The position numbers and the translations under genes are program-made. Source: Semisulcospira habei (Eukaryota; Mollusca; Gastropoda; Semisulcospiridae). From it: 64,000 nt of DNA. Below the pieces are notes generated by a model. It did not search any database, had not been told where the DNA came from, and saw nothing but the letters and a program-made list of their open reading frames with translations. This document shows, piece after piece, positions 1-59,498 of the stretch. Location: positions 53,668,791 to 53,732,790 of the forward strand of contig BTPG01000004.1 of assembly GCA_036245525.1 (NCBI GenBank), in the 5' to 3' direction. Within the stretch, counting starts at the first letter, position 1; the number at the start of each line of letters is the position of its first letter.

Positions 1-333
1 GTGGCCATGTTCAAAATCTGGAATGGCATTTTTCCGGAATACCTATGCAAACATTTTACTTAATCTCACGTGGGTAATTCAACATCCAGACGAAACTTTA
101 TCATACCACGCCCCATAATTGACATTTTTAAAACTAATCTCTCATATTCGGGTTCCTCATTTTGGAATACCTTGCCATCGAGCATAACACACGCCAGATC
201 GCTCTTTTCCTTTAAAGAAGGCCTCTTCAAGCACCTAGTACTAAGTCCGACATGAACTCTGATAGGTCGTCCCAGATTGTAACATTTCCTCATATTGCCT
301 GATCCAATACATTTCACAATCCAACGTACTTGT

Positions 334-548
334 ACTGCATAACACACTACTGCCCTTCAGTAGTTGGATGGAAGCGACTGCATAACACACTACTGCCCTT
401 CAGTAGTTGGATGGAAGCGACTGCATAACACACTACTGCCCTTCAGTAGTTGGATGGAAGCGACTGCATAACACACTACTGCCCTTCAGTAGTTGGATGG
501 AAGCGACTGCATAACACACTACTGCCCTTCAGTAGTTGGATGGAAGCG
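334..548. repeat. Tandem array, 5 perfect copies of 43 bp
   Basis: Units begin at 334, 377, 420, 463 and 506 with actgcataacacactactgc and end ggatggaagcg. The copies are identical, implying very recent expansion. The array lies in the 3' UTR-like part of a CR1 fragment. Confidence 0.97.
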
Positions 549-601
549 AGCGCCAACAGTGTGTATGAGCGCGCGCTCGTGTGTGTGTATCTGTGTGTAT
601 C

Positions 602-606
<5 letters not shown>

Positions 607-668
<62 letters not shown>
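607..668. repeat. (GT)n microsatellite
   Basis: About 31 uninterrupted GT dinucleotides directly after the 43-bp tandem array and an imperfect GT-rich lead-in. Confidence 0.97.
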
Positions 669-670
<2 letters not shown>

Positions 671-945
671 AAACTAAATTTTTTATCTTGATGTATGTCT
701 CCATTTATTAAAAAAAAAATTGCTTTTTATTTTCTTGGTTGGTTTGTTTGTTTGTAGTGTAGCAATGGCAAGTACGAAAAATGACCTGCGTGCTAGTTAC
801 TTTATCCGTTGGTAAATAAATAAACAAAGTTTCAAAGTTTCATACAGCTCGAGGCTGAAACTCAACAACTTGTGTGTATTTTGTAACCTTTAGAAAACGA
901 ATCACGTCAGCGCAGTTTAGTGGTCCTGTTTGTAATATGGTGTTT

Positions 946-1370
946 GAACCCAATCAGCCCTGACGCACTACAGCAGGAGATGGGTCGACCATGCTAATTC
1001 AAGGGTGGTGCCAGATTAGCTTGGCGCCTCCACTTTGGTATCAGTTTCAGCCAACTTAATAAAATTTCAAATACAAAACGATTTCCAAATACCGTCAGTA
1101 GCTCGCTTGAGCTTGCCCTTAGCACCACGTGAATGTTCTGTGTTTACGTACAGTGTGTGAGTGAATGCGCGTGATTCACGTGAGCGTGCTTGTTGGGTTC
1201 AGTTCGCGGCTACATTCTGCGCATTGAGTTATATTATAAATATGAGAAATGCGCCATATAAATGCTATGCATTAATTATCATGGTCGACCCATCCCCTGC
1301 AACTGGTGCATAGTCGTTTGATGACGCCTCCCAAATTTGGGAAATACGTGCGCCGGGCTGAATGAGTCAA
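946..1370. mobile_element. Palindromic MITE family A, split by a SINE
   Basis: Starts near aacccaatcagccctgacg and ends gggctgaatgagtcaa, with the arm core aattcaagggtggtgccaga and the partner aattatcatggtcgaccc. In intact copies the two arms form a hairpin of about 140 bp centred on ggcgcc. Here 243 bp of SINE replaces part of the second arm. Confidence 0.85.
1031..1273 (+). mobile_element. SINE family S1, 5'-truncated
   Basis: Matches the 3' part of the tRNA-headed copies at 9.49 and 58.22 kb (cagtagctcgcttgagcttg, gtgattcacgtgagcgtgct, atgcgccatataaatgctat). The tRNA head is missing and the insertion lies inside MITE A. Confidence 0.85.
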
Positions 1371-1905
1371 GCCCTCCACTGCCGAGGAAAGTGAACAGGA
1401 TCCAACTGGAAGAGACACAGATCCTCATGTGCCCCCACAACTGCGCGGGCTCATAAGGATCAATGACTCTTGCTGACACAACTGTGCACCATGCTCCTTG
1501 CGCGACTGGGGATCGTTGACGTTGAACTTGCAATGGTTGGTTGGTTAGTTCGGGTTTAACGTCCACAGCACCGAGGTGATCATGGACGGCCCTGACGGGC
1601 GGGTTATGGGGAACAGGGAAATCTATTGCCTATGGAGTACGACCTGAATACTGGTCAACTCAGGCGCACTCCAACTGTGCCACTTTGATTTACCAGGACC
1701 TTTCAACGGACATGCTATTGAACAAATCCGTTTATTCCCCCTGGATTGTGAGTCCAGCTACCGGGGCCGGGACGGGATTCGAACCCACGACCCGGCGATT
1801 TCCTTCGCTCTCCTGCTCCGACGTTTAACCGCCTGATCTATTTCGGACTCCTGAACTTGCAATGATTTCAAAAACACGATCTGCGTCCACTGGCAAGGGA
1901 AGGGT
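1371..1905. mobile_element. Palindromic MITE family D, split by a SINE
   Basis: Has the family core agagacacagatcctcatg with its inverted partner, and ends in a ggcaagggaagggttaa terminus. The right part is displaced by the 316-bp SINE at 1536-1851. Confidence 0.75.
1536..1851 (-). mobile_element. tRNA-derived SINE family S2 with 13-bp target duplication
   Basis: Reads as a SINE on the minus strand: a tRNA-like head (about 1758-1851) with B box gggttcgaatccc, a body shared with 47.81-48.05 kb, and a 3' end ctaaccaaccaacc. Identical 13-bp direct repeats tgaacttgcaatg flank it at 1523-1535 and 1852-1864. Confidence 0.9.
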
Positions 1906-1999
1906 TAACCCTTTGAATGTCGGTAGCGCTTCTGTCGAGGTGAGTCCTGCAGGAACGAATCGCCTCGGCAAAAAGAGCTACCGACAAGCAAAGAGTTAA
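1905..1999. mobile_element. Palindromic MITE family C
   Basis: Termini ttaaccctttgaatgtcgg and ccgacaagcaaagagttaa enclose a full-length hairpin centred near cctgcagg. This copy is more diverged than those at 21.2 and 52.2 kb. Confidence 0.85.
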
Positions 2000-2271
2000 A
2001 AATGTATTCACCTAAAATTGCTCCGTATTAGTAACACTCGCAAAACGTTACTATCCCTGCAGCGCAAAACTCCAGTGCAAACTATATGACGCTTTATCGC
2101 TTGTGCCACTCTCACATAATAAAATTCAGTCCTGTCGGTGACAAAGGGAACAACGTTACTTGCCGTGCTGGCAAAATGCTGGTTGAACGAACACGTTGCA
2201 AGCTCAATGGTCAAATAAAACTCTTTAAGGCGATTCCTGCAGGAATCAACTGACAAAGAAAGCGCTATCTC

Positions 2272-2780
2272 GTCAACCCTGTGGGTGTCGGCAGCGGTTT
2301 TAGGCGCAATGATTCCTGCAGGAATCATCGCGACTAAAACCGCTGCCGACACCCAGGGCCGGATCTAGGGGGGGGGGGTGCTTTGGTACTACAGCACCCC
2401 CCCCCCCCCTCGGCCTAAAAAAAAAAACAAACAACCCCCAAAAAGTCATTTACTACCAGGCCACAACATGGTCCGAGAAGGAGGGGGTGGTTTAATGTTA
2501 TTGCAGCACACCCCCCCCCCCTGCCCGCCTTGTAGGTTGAAAGCACTCGCCCTTTCTCTCCCCCCTCCCCCCCCCCCCCCTTTTCGGACCCTGGAAGCAC
2601 GCGCCCTTTCTCTCCCTACCCCCCCCCCCCCCTCCCTGTTTGATTTTTTTGGACCCTGGAAGCACGCGCCTTTCGCTCCTGAACAGTATACCGTTTTTAT
2701 ATTGTCGTTCAGCACCCCCCTCCCCCCTCCGACCCCTTAAAAACTGATTGATCCGGCCCTGCCAACACCCAAAGGGATAA
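2272..2780. mobile_element. Palindromic MITE family C, split by a hAT-like insert
   Basis: Left part gtcggcagcggttttaggcg pairs with ccgctgccgacaccc. The last arm segment is displaced to 2762-2780 (acacccaaagggataa) by the insertion at 2354-2761. Confidence 0.85.
2354..2761. mobile_element. hAT-like nonautonomous element, G/C-tract rich
   Basis: Terminal inverted repeats cagggccggatc / gatccggccctg. Flanks ccgacacc (2346-2353) and ccaacacc (2762-2769) form an 8-bp target duplication with one mismatch, the length typical of hAT elements. The body is mostly poly-C/poly-A tracts, so long open frames here are not genes. A related copy lies at 33315-33570. Confidence 0.75.
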
Positions 2781-3029
2781 TGAATGCAAGTGTGTTGCTC
2801 TGTGATTTTAACCACTCCCTCCTCCCCAGCCTTTGTGCATGCAGACAACCCCCCCTCCTCACCCCCCCCCCCCCCGCCTCTGCCCCTCGGTAGACAATGC
2901 AAGTGGCTGTATGCAAAATGGGTAAACAGCCAGATGCATAATCACAAACAAACACACACATTTGTATATGGTCTGCTCGTTTCTTTGGCAGTGCTAGTGA
3001 GGTTTCGTTCTAAAATAACGAAATTGTGG

Positions 3030-3180
3030 TTGATGGCCAGCCTGTATAAGCACAGACAACGCTCCAAACATCCACAAGAGGCACAGATCCTCATGAGCCC
3101 TCCGGGCTCATGAGGATCTGTGTCTCTTGGGGATGTTTGGAGTGCCGTGACTCCGCTCTCGTTCGTTTTTGGGAGTCGTT
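3030..3180. mobile_element. Palindromic MITE, extended family D
   Basis: Hairpin centred near 3105: ccaaacatccacaagaggca pairs with its inverted partner, core gatcctcatgagccc. The flanking segment agacaacgctcc is shared with copies at 48.5 and 59.3 kb, marking an extended subfamily. Confidence 0.8.
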
Positions 3181-3264
3181 CGATTCAAACGAAACTAATG
3201 CAGGCGAACAAGAAACCACGTATTAACAGCTGCGGGTCTGATGGAAAGGTCTCTCTGAAAGTTT

Positions 3265-3677
3265 TGATTGATGATGGTGATGATGTTAAAGATGATGATG
3301 ATGGTGAAGATGATGATGATGATGAAAATCATGATAATTATGATGAAGATGCTGCCGCTGCTGCTGCTGATGATGAAGATGATGACGATAAAGATGATTA
3401 ATATGAAGATGATGACGATAAAGATGATTAATATGAAGATGATAAAGATGAAGAAGAAGAAGATGATGGTGATGATGAAGAAGATGATGGTGATGATGTT
3501 AAAGATGATGATGAGATGATGAAGATGAAGATGATGAAGATGATGATAATGATGATGAAGCTGCTGCTGCTGACGATGAAGATGATGATGATGATAATGA
3601 TAAAGGAGACAAAAAAGATGATGATGATAAAGAAGATGATGAAGAAGAAGAAGATGATGATGAAGATGATGACGAGG

Positions 3678-3735
<58 letters not shown>
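3265..3735. repeat. (GAT)n/(GAA)n compound repeat ending in (ATT)n
   Basis: Degenerate GAT/GAA/GCT trinucleotides to about 3677, then (ATT)n to 3735. The plus frames read poly-Asp/Glu or poly-Met/Lys and the minus frame poly-His/Leu, a consequence of the repeat. No splice-site or conservation signal supports coding. Confidence 0.9.
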
Positions 3736-3738
<3 letters not shown>

Positions 3739-4083
3739 TCAAAGTTTGTTATAAGCGAAGTCATTTACAACGAGAGCTGACGATACCTCTGAAAGAACGT
3801 TGTTGTATCGGACTTTTGTTTTCTTATCCGACATTGTTAGAAGCGTAGTTGATTGTAAATAACGGAATAAACGAATAAATAAATGAACAGATAAAAGTGA
3901 TTTACCGATCATTGTGTCGGGCACAGGTTGCCTGGGTGTGAAGGCGGTATACGGCTCGTCTGTAGAGAAAACAATACGTCATCATATATCCCACGAGGCA
4001 CCATGATATATCACTTTTAATGCCATAGAGGCCGAAACATGAAAACGAAGCACTGAACTCTACCAAATACTCAAAAGATTTCT

Positions 4084-4297
4084 TTAACTCATTCTACCCC
4101 AACACCGAAATCCTGAAATTTTGCCGTTGTCCTCTGAAGACTGTATTGCAGTGCAGGACACAGGTCGACCATGATAGTTCAAGGGTGATGCCAGAATAGC
4201 TTGGCGCCCATAGGCGCCAAGCTATTCTGGCATCACCCTTGAACTATCATGGTCGATCCTTAACTTCCTGTGGTGTTACTGGGGTAGAATGAGTTAA
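4084..4297. mobile_element. Palindromic MITE family B, full length
   Basis: 214 bp from ttaactcattctacccc to ggggtagaatgagttaa. The hairpin core is agttcaagggtgatgccaga...ggcgcc with its exact partner. Sister copies: 25.4, 27.6, 28.2 and 46.9 kb. Confidence 0.93.
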
Positions 4298-4489
4298 TCT
4301 CATTACTGCAAGCGGCATACACCTCGTCGATATGGAAAACACGTCATCGTGTATCACACGGGGCACTACGAGACATTACTTTTACGTCACTTGTGTGACC
4401 TCAAACTACGCACTGTACGCTATTAGAACACTCAAAAGAGTTCTTTAATCTTATTCCCGCAAGCGGCCCAAATTTATAGGTCGTCCTAA

Positions 4490-4685
4490 GCGGCATATAA
4501 CCCAGTGCGCAAAGGTCCTCGGGCCGATGTCAGCCCGACAGCCTTTTGCACATTGGGTAATACATTCCAGCATACCGCAGTGTCTGATACAAGGCGAACA
4601 GCTAGTCTCTGATGTTAGCCTTAGCTGGCCCGCGCACATTCGTGCGCGAGCCAGCTAAGGCTGACGTCAGCCCGGGGACCTTTCT
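4490..4685. mobile_element. Two adjoining palindromic MITE family E segments
   Basis: cccagtgcgcaaaggtcctc pairs with ttttgcacattggg (4509-4562), followed by a GC-rich hairpin ccttagctggcccgcgcac / gtgcgcgagccagctaagg (4618-4662). Confidence 0.8.
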
Positions 4686-5011
4686 CTTCACAATATAAGG
4701 CTATGTAAATTTAGCAATACATTAAAAAAAAAAATCATTATTGTGACGATTTAAACCACAAGCAAACAACTAGATGTGCTGTTAGAGACACATTTCCCTG
4801 AGAGCGGGACAAATAAAATTTACTTGACTTGACAATAATGCGATCGACTTTAATGCTCCCGGTTACCGCGACAAACTGAGACTAACATGCGTGTCTCTGG
4901 ACCGTCTCAGAGTCGTAATTTGAACGGTAATCCCGTCTGAGGCAAACGAGTGTTGAGGCCGCCATATAGAGGCAACGCTAGAATATCGTTATTAAAGGAC
5001 CATCTGAGATG

Positions 5012-6044
5012 GCTCAGGAGGATCTATGTCTCTTGGTTTTGGGTGCTGTTTGCTGTATTCCGCTGGCGATGTGACTAATGTAATCTGCTCCATGAGGTGG
5101 CTTGGATTGCTAAAATACTCCTACTCAACATGTTATGACGCTTAAAAAAAAAAAAAATTGCCCAGATTCGAGTCCGGCGGCTCTAAATTGCTGTAGTTAT
5201 GATTTGGGTAGGTACTTTCACCCAAACTTGATATTAACGGAAGCACTGGCCAATGCGTCTCTGCAGGAAATTAAAAATTGGCCAAAGGTATCGTTATTTT
5301 TTTAAATATAAATTAGCTGCTTCTATGACCCAGGGGTACCAAAATGTGCGTGTTGCGCGTTCCTTCCTGTTACTGTCAATAAGGAATTTTAGTTATTTAT
5401 ATTGAAACGAAAATTATCAAATAATTCACGTCACATCTTTGTGGCATCACAGTTTGATATCTCGAAATCTATTTTTTTTAAAAGCGCCATTTTATATGTT
5501 GTCCTTGCCGTTACCAGCAACCAAAAGCTAGCAAAATTACCTACAATTTTAGCTGAAAGACAACGAATTTATTTGAGGTTACACGTCGTGTATTACTTCA
5601 CACTATCGAGACATCAGCTACGTGGTTTGTTGAATGTGCACAGAATTAGGTTTATTTGAAAACTGAGAGTTGATGTAAGTTTGTTTCATGTTTCCTACCT
5701 GTTGCTTGCGTCTTTTGTATGTTAATATCAACATTAATTTTTCCTCATACTGTTGCTGTATTAGGCATCTAAGGCATGCTCGTAACCAATGACATTAGTA
5801 AATTTTCTAGTAATGCGATTTCGATTTTTTAGACCATGAGAACCCGGTGTTTTTCTTTCCTGTTACTTTCTATGCCGTAACTTGACTTGGGTAACAGTAG
5901 AGAAATGGGTTGGTAACAGCACTTCCTCTTTTTAACATTTTATAACATTTTTTTAATGAAATTCTCGTTACATTATGAATGCAGGTTCTCATAGAAAGTC
6001 TAGCTTAGATCACAATAAATTCGATCGTATATATGGTACATTAT
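5012..6044. other. No gene recognised; A/T-rich intergenic or intronic DNA
   Basis: The start (to about 5075) resembles a decayed family D MITE (ggaggatctatgtctcttgg). Beyond that I see only A/T-rich sequence with short open frames lacking family resemblance or splice context. Confidence 0.6.
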
Positions 6045-7658
6045 GTAACCGGCTGACGCGGTCCCTCCAGCTGAGACGTTATGGTGTTTTTTTTTTAATT
6101 TTATTTATTTATTATTTATTTTAATTTTTATTCCTTTACCCTCTGGCCACTCGAGTCTCTTAGTCTTTGCGCTACCCACGCTTAGCCAGGGGCCGCAACC
6201 CAGCCTTGTAGAGTCCGACAGCTAGTAATGTTGTAGTACTTTGAAGGTTGTGCTAGTTAGTACGTGTTTTAGCCTCTATAACTTTTTAACGGTTTTAACG
6301 ATCGAGAATCCGTAACTCACATCAGTTTTCTCATAAAATTCCCCTTCTACTCATACGTTTTGTGTTTAGTGATTTTATGACCACCATAGTTCAATTAGCG
6401 ATTTTCTTACGTTTACAAACTTCAGTAAGCTCTCTTAGCCTACTTTGAAATTAAATAATAAATTCCTAGGACTTCCCTCTAAAATATAGTTTACGGTAGT
6501 TTTTCGCGTTTCACATTTTCTGTTCTATACTTCAAACCAGAAGAATTTGCGCTAAGTAATTATTGAGTTATGGTTCTTTTTGTAGTAACTAGGAAGCACA
6601 GATTTACCCATTCTTCGGTCTATCTGGAATCGTTGTATGGTCCGCGCCGTGTTGCTTCCTTTGCGGTTTGTCCGGCCAGTATTTAAGCCCAGGAAGTGCC
6701 AGCGCGGGATGTTTTTGTCCTATACTAGTCGCCTCACTGACCGTATAGTTGCCATCACTCTGAGCCATCAGCTTATCTGAGTTCAACCGTATCTACACTG
6801 GGATATCCGTGCTGTTTTTCTGCTTATTTGATAAACCGCAAATAAAGTACGTCAACGCGACCTCTGCTTCGGCTTCTTATATTCCCCAACTTAATTCATC
6901 CACCAACACCGGGTGCACACAAGTTCACATCATCCCAGTAGAGATACGGTTGAAGATAAGCTGATGGCTCAGAGTGATGGCAACTATACGGTCAGTGAGG
7001 CGACTCGTTTAGGACAAAGACATCCCGCGCTGGCACTTCCCGGGCTTAATACTGGCCGGGCGAACCGCAAAGGAAGCAACTCGGCGCGGACCAAAAAACG
7101 ATTCCAGATAGACCAAAGAATAGGTAAATCTGTGCTTCCTAAGTACTACAAAAAGAGCCATAACTCAATAATTACTTAGCGCAAAGGCTTCGGGTTTGAC
7201 GTATAGGGCAGAAAATGTGAAACGCGAAAAACTACCGTAAACTATATTTTAGAGGGAAGTCTTAAGAATTTATTATTTAATTTCAAAGTGGGCTAAGAGA
7301 GCTCACTGAAATTTGTAAACGTAAGAAAATCGCTAATTGAACTATGGTGGTCATAAAATCACTAAACATAAAACGTATGAGTAGAAAGGGAATTTTATGA
7401 GGAAACTGATGTGAGTTACGGATTCTCGATCGGTAAAGCCGTTAAAAAGTTATAGAGGCTAAAACACGGACTAACTAGCACAACCTTCAAAGTACTACAA
7501 AATTACTAGCTTACGGACTCTATAAGGCTGGGTTGCGGCCCCTGGCTAAGCGTGGGTAGCGCAAAGGCTAAGAGACTCAGGTGGCCAGAGGGTAAAGGAA
7601 TAATAATAAAAAACAACATCATAACGGCTCAGCTGGAGGGACCGCGTCATCTGGTTAC
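6045..7658. mobile_element. 1.6-kb foldback element with about 0.75-kb inverted arms
   Basis: The left arm (6045-6804) is the diverged reverse complement of the right arm (6931-7658). The ends are gtaaccggctgacgcggtcc / ggaccgcgtcatctggttac. Both strands therefore encode near-identical peptides such as KLMAQSDGNYTVSEAT. The 126-bp spacer holds no gene. The layout matches foldback-type nonautonomous DNA elements; no transposase is present and the class is unknown. Confidence 0.9.
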
Positions 7659-7709
7659 AATCACAAATACTCCTAGATTTGTTTTCCTCTAACCTGGTAA
7701 CATGACGGA

Positions 7710-7994
<285 letters not shown>

Positions 7995-7999
7995 GTGTA

Positions 8000-9150
8000 A
8001 TATATTAGGTCCTTGATTTGCCCCCCTTAGATGTATGCACGTTTTTGTGTGTTTCCAACGACTGTAAGAACATTTCGTGAATGTTGTGTGCTTGAATCCT
8101 TTAAAAATGGCCCGACCATCATCAAAATTCCGATCATTTGACTCATAGCGTTGATTGATTAAAGTGTGTAGTGTGTGATAGTATGTGATTTGTTATTTGC
8201 TTGTTTTTATTAAAATTGTCTACTGCGCTTTAAAGTTTAAAGACTATCCTGATGACATATAGGTCGATGGATCGTCCAGACAACTCACCAGCTACCACCT
8301 CACTTTAAAATGCATGATGTTGGCGTGCAAACAAACCACATCTTGTGTTACTCTCAGACAAAAGAGGGTGGGTGATGAGGGCGATGCAGGGAGGAGGTGG
8401 GCTTGTATAAGCAGGTATAGGGACACTTCCGTCTTTGTGTGGATTCGACACATGTAAAACTTTGATGGTCGGAGAGTAAACTAGCTTATAAATCAGTGTT
8501 TCTCAAGCTTGTGCGGAGATTTGTTGGTGACGAGTCTGGTACATCGGGCACAAACGCCTTGTGTAGAATTCAAACGTTAAAACTTTACATTAAAGTGTGA
8601 GGAATTCGACGTCCGTTTGTGTCGATACTTGACCTAACGTACTTTTAATTAAAGAAAAGATATAAATCCTGCATATTTTGGTATATTTTTTCTTATCTGT
8701 TACAAATTTTTTTTTCTTATCTGATACAAAAATGTTCTTCCTTTTACCATTTCTGTTTTTAGAAGTATAACATTAAGAAGAAGAAAAAAATTGTGTGGGC
8801 CGTGTATCTCTCAGCAAAGACTTTACATGAAAATTGGTATGAATGGTTTTTAATGACGCAATATCTTTTTATGTTAAAGGTAATCAACAAAAAACAGTAT
8901 TTTGTAATTTCGCAGATTATTATGTTAAAAAAAAAAACCCTCAGCAAAACGCATTCGATTTTATCTGATTTGATTTCACAGATATGTAAGGCATTTATAT
9001 GGCTTTTGTTGGTAGTGTTTGTTTCCGTAAGGACCAATTAAATCAGATGTGTTATACAATTTCACGTCTGATAACAGCAAAGATTTTTTTGGATGACATC
9101 AAATGTGATTTTTTTAAAATATCAAAGTAAGTTTTGTTCTTAGATTGCAA
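8000..9150. other. No feature recognised
   Basis: Mostly A/T-rich DNA with homopolymer runs. Short open frames on both strands (for example 8759-9041) have no recognisable family or splice context. Confidence 0.55.
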
Positions 9151-9151
9151 T

Positions 9152-9363
9152 TTAAACCATTCAGCCCTGACGCACTACAGCAGGAGCTCGTCGACCATGA
9201 TAATTCAAGGGTAGTGTCAGATTAGCTTGGCGCCTATCGGCGCCAAGCTAATCTGGCACTGCCCTTGAATTGTCATGGTCGATCCATCTCCTGCAACTGT
9301 GCATAGTCATTAGATGACACCTCCAAAATTTGGGAAATACGGCAAGGGGCTGAATGAGTAAAC
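9152..9363. mobile_element. Palindromic MITE family A, full length
   Basis: From tttaaaccattcagccctga to ggggctgaatgagtaaac, with the full hairpin arms aattcaagggtagtgtcaga / partner and centre ggcgccaag. Confidence 0.92.
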
Positions 9364-9489
9364 TGATTTTACTGCACTTGAAATAACATAGAATCTTTTG
9401 GCGTAACACTTTAGCTTTCACTTATTCTCATGTTTAAATATCGGAAATTTTTGATAAAAGCGTCATATCATTGCTGTCCTGCCACGGGC

Positions 9490-9900
9490 GGTCCGTGGCG
9501 CAGTGGTTAAGGCGCCTGCCACCAATGCTAAAGGTGCGAGGTTCGATACCGTGTTCCGGCGTCGGACTTTTCCCACTCTAGTAAGTGTCACTGTTAATTC
9601 GGGCGGACCGTCGGGGGTTCTTACTTCTCGTACTCCGGCTCTTCCTCCCCCACGACTTTGGTAGCAATTTCAGCCCACTTGCCAAATTTCAAATATAACA
9701 TGATTTGATTGTCCAAAAACTTCAGTAGCTCGCTTGAGCTTGTCCTTTGCACCGCGTGAATGTTCTGTGTTTATGTACAGTGTGTGTGATTCACGTGAGC
9801 GTGCTTGTTGGGTTCAGTTCGCGGCGGCGCTTTGAGCCGATATTTAATCGGGATAAAGCGCCTATTTAATGCGCTGATTTATTATTACTTATTTATTATT
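9490..9900 (+). mobile_element. tRNA-derived SINE family S1, with head
   Basis: The head has A box gtggcgcagtggttaag and B box aggttcgatacc. The body (gaccgtcgggggttcttact, cagtagctcgcttgagcttg) matches the 58.22-kb copy. It ends in a TTATT-rich tail. It should not be annotated as a functional tRNA gene: the head continues straight into the SINE body. Confidence 0.88.
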
Positions 9901-10334
9901 ACACTAAAGCTTGTCTACCTTTCTGTTCACAATCGATGTAAGCAGACACACGTCACAGTTTTGTTTTTTACTGCACCGTGTGAGTAACGGAGGACTCGCT
10001 CTCCATCGCACAAAGGAGAAGAACAGCAGAAAATTCTTTCAATGTACGGTCCCCCCCTTGTAAGTAGCGTAAGAGATCTCCTCCTTCATTTGACGATATT
10101 CAGATTTTGATAAACTGTTACCCCTTTTTGTCCATCATTATTGTAAGACATACTATCAACGTTTATAAAAGAGATATTGTCTAGAGCAGGTCCTTTCAAG
10201 TATGTTAGGTATGCTTCAAAACGACTATGTGAGGGTACTTTTGCATGTTCTGGTGTACATCTAGGAAAATGGGTAATCTACTGAGCAGCCAAACATCCGT
10301 GTCAACCAGATTTGCAAACCAGTGTTAACCTGTT

Positions 10335-10500
10335 CATTCAGTGCCGAGAAAACTTGAACACCACCCAACTGCAAGAGATATAGATCCTCATGAGCCCCCG
10401 CAGTTGCTAAAACCACTTTGAAGCCATGTTTCCTTGGACAGCTGGGCTTTTTTTTGTTTGTTTTGGTGTTGAATTAAACGAAGACTGCAGAAACACAGTG
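10335..10500. mobile_element. Decayed palindromic MITE family D
   Basis: Begins cattcagtgccgag and includes agatatagatcctcatgag and cccccgcagttgc, but the second arm is largely lost. Confidence 0.6.
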
Positions 10501-10576
10501 TGCGTCAGCTGGCACAGATCGGGTCAGTCAGGTCTCTTGACCTTTAACTTATGGTCGATCCAGTTTCCGCATTTAA

Positions 10577-10623
<47 letters not shown>

Positions 10624-10760
10624 ATAATGTACATTTATATAGCGCTTAACCTCCAAATGAATGGTGCTCGAAGCGCTTACAAGATCAAAACTCACAGAAC
10701 AAAAAATACAAGAAAGAAAACACTACAATAAATGTTACAAAACTAAAGTGACACATATCA
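10577..10760. repeat. (ACT)n tract and LINE/SINE-type tail
   Basis: (ACT)15 (10577-10622) abuts aatgtacatttatatagcgc...gaagcgcttac, a motif similar to 25.87 and 32.47 kb. It reads as a minus-strand retroelement 3' end with a trinucleotide tail (inference). Confidence 0.6.
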
Positions 10761-10993
10761 AAAGCTCACACTCACACATACACACACACCGTTACAAGAA
10801 CAGTTACTGCTAAAGATTGCTAACGCACGGAAAATGCATTTAACTATACGCATACGAAAACACACAGGTCTTGAGCAGTGAATTAAAGCAGACAGAGTTG
10901 GAGCATGAAGTTAAAAACACCACAGTACGCCACAGGGAGATTTTATTAGATAAGATAAAATACACCACAGAGAGGTACAGATGTAATACTCAC

Positions 10994-58955
<47,962 letters not shown>

Positions 58956-58965
58956 CTGGAAACGA

Positions 58966-59083
58966 AGAATCAAGGAATCAAGAAATCAACGAAGCGTTAA
59001 TTATCAACGGTTGAGGCAACTGACATCGTCGTCACAGATATAGAAACAATTTTCAAACCTGCCGTTGCTACGAAACAAAGAAG
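58966..59083 (-). mobile_element. CR1-like LINE 3' tail next to FN3 exon 1
   Basis: Minus strand: tagcaacggcaggtttgaaa, aaccgttgataatt, then gttgatttcttgattccttg running into the exon acceptor. Confidence 0.82.
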
Positions 59084-59088
59084 CATAT

Positions 59089-59233
59089 TTAACCCAATTA
59101 CCCCCAAGGCGGCGATAGATGGACCATGATAATTCAAGGTAGTGCCAAGGCATCACGTTAATCTGGCACTACCCTTGAATTATCATGGTCCATCCATCAC
59201 CTGCTGTTTGGGCGTCGGGGCTAAATGGGTTAA
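59089..59233. mobile_element. Palindromic MITE family A, shortened
   Basis: ttaacccaattacccccaag to cgtcggggctaaatgggttaa, arms aattcaaggtagtgcca / partner; centre replaced. Confidence 0.88.
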
Positions 59234-59324
59234 TAGCAATAATAATAGTGAGGTCACATTTCCGCCGAACGACTCCCAAAAACGTAGGAAAGCGAAGTGA
59301 TATAACCAGCTCGTACCATCATAT

Positions 59325-59470
59325 AAGCATAGACAACACCCCACACGTCTTCAAGAGGAATAGATCCTCATGAGCCCAAAGGGGCTGATGAGGCTGAATG
59401 AATTAAAAGCCCGGACAAACATGCGAGACACCACATGTTTGTCCGGGCTTTTAACCCACTGTTTTCCACT
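59325..59470. mobile_element. Extended family D half and palindromic MITE family F
   Basis: ataagcatagacaacacccc and gatcctcatgagccc, then F: aaaagcccggacaaacatgc pairs with gtttgtccgggctttt. Confidence 0.82.
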
Positions 59471-59498
59471 GACCTATTTTTGATTTTCAAACAACGTC

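Larger units (their letters stand above)
1..835 (+). pseudogene. CR1-like LINE, 3'-terminal fragment
   Basis: Positions 1-255 translate to the C-terminal tail of a CR1-like reverse transcriptase (MFKIWN, then RPIIDIFKTNLSYSGS, FWNTLP, FKEGLFKH), with one in-frame stop near 61. It matches the end of the near-complete element at 42.1-42.4 kb (MFKVWK, RIDLYKTSLSFSG). The 3' UTR-like part holds a tandem array and (GT)n, and the end resembles other CR1 tails here (agcaatggcaagtacgaaaa near 760). Confidence 0.75.

Noticed and set aside
1758..1851. A tRNA gene on the minus strand
   Set aside because: Again the head of a SINE (S2), bounded by a 13-bp target duplication.
2378..2961. Pro/Gly-rich open frames on both strands
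   Set aside because: Artefacts of poly-C and poly-A tracts inside the hAT-like insert and its right flank.
3120..3764. Asp/Glu-rich, Met/Lys-rich and Asn/His-rich open frames
   Set aside because: They come from (GAT)n/(GAA)n/(ATT)n trinucleotide repeats. All frames on both strands are open because the repeat has few stops.
6604..7179. Conserved-looking peptide on both strands (KLMAQSDGNYTVSEA)
   Set aside because: The match arises because the two arms are inverted copies of the same DNA. There is no evidence of a translated gene.
9490..9565. A tRNA gene
   Set aside because: Good A and B boxes, but the sequence is the head of a SINE whose body follows directly. Another copy with the same body is at 58.2 kb.
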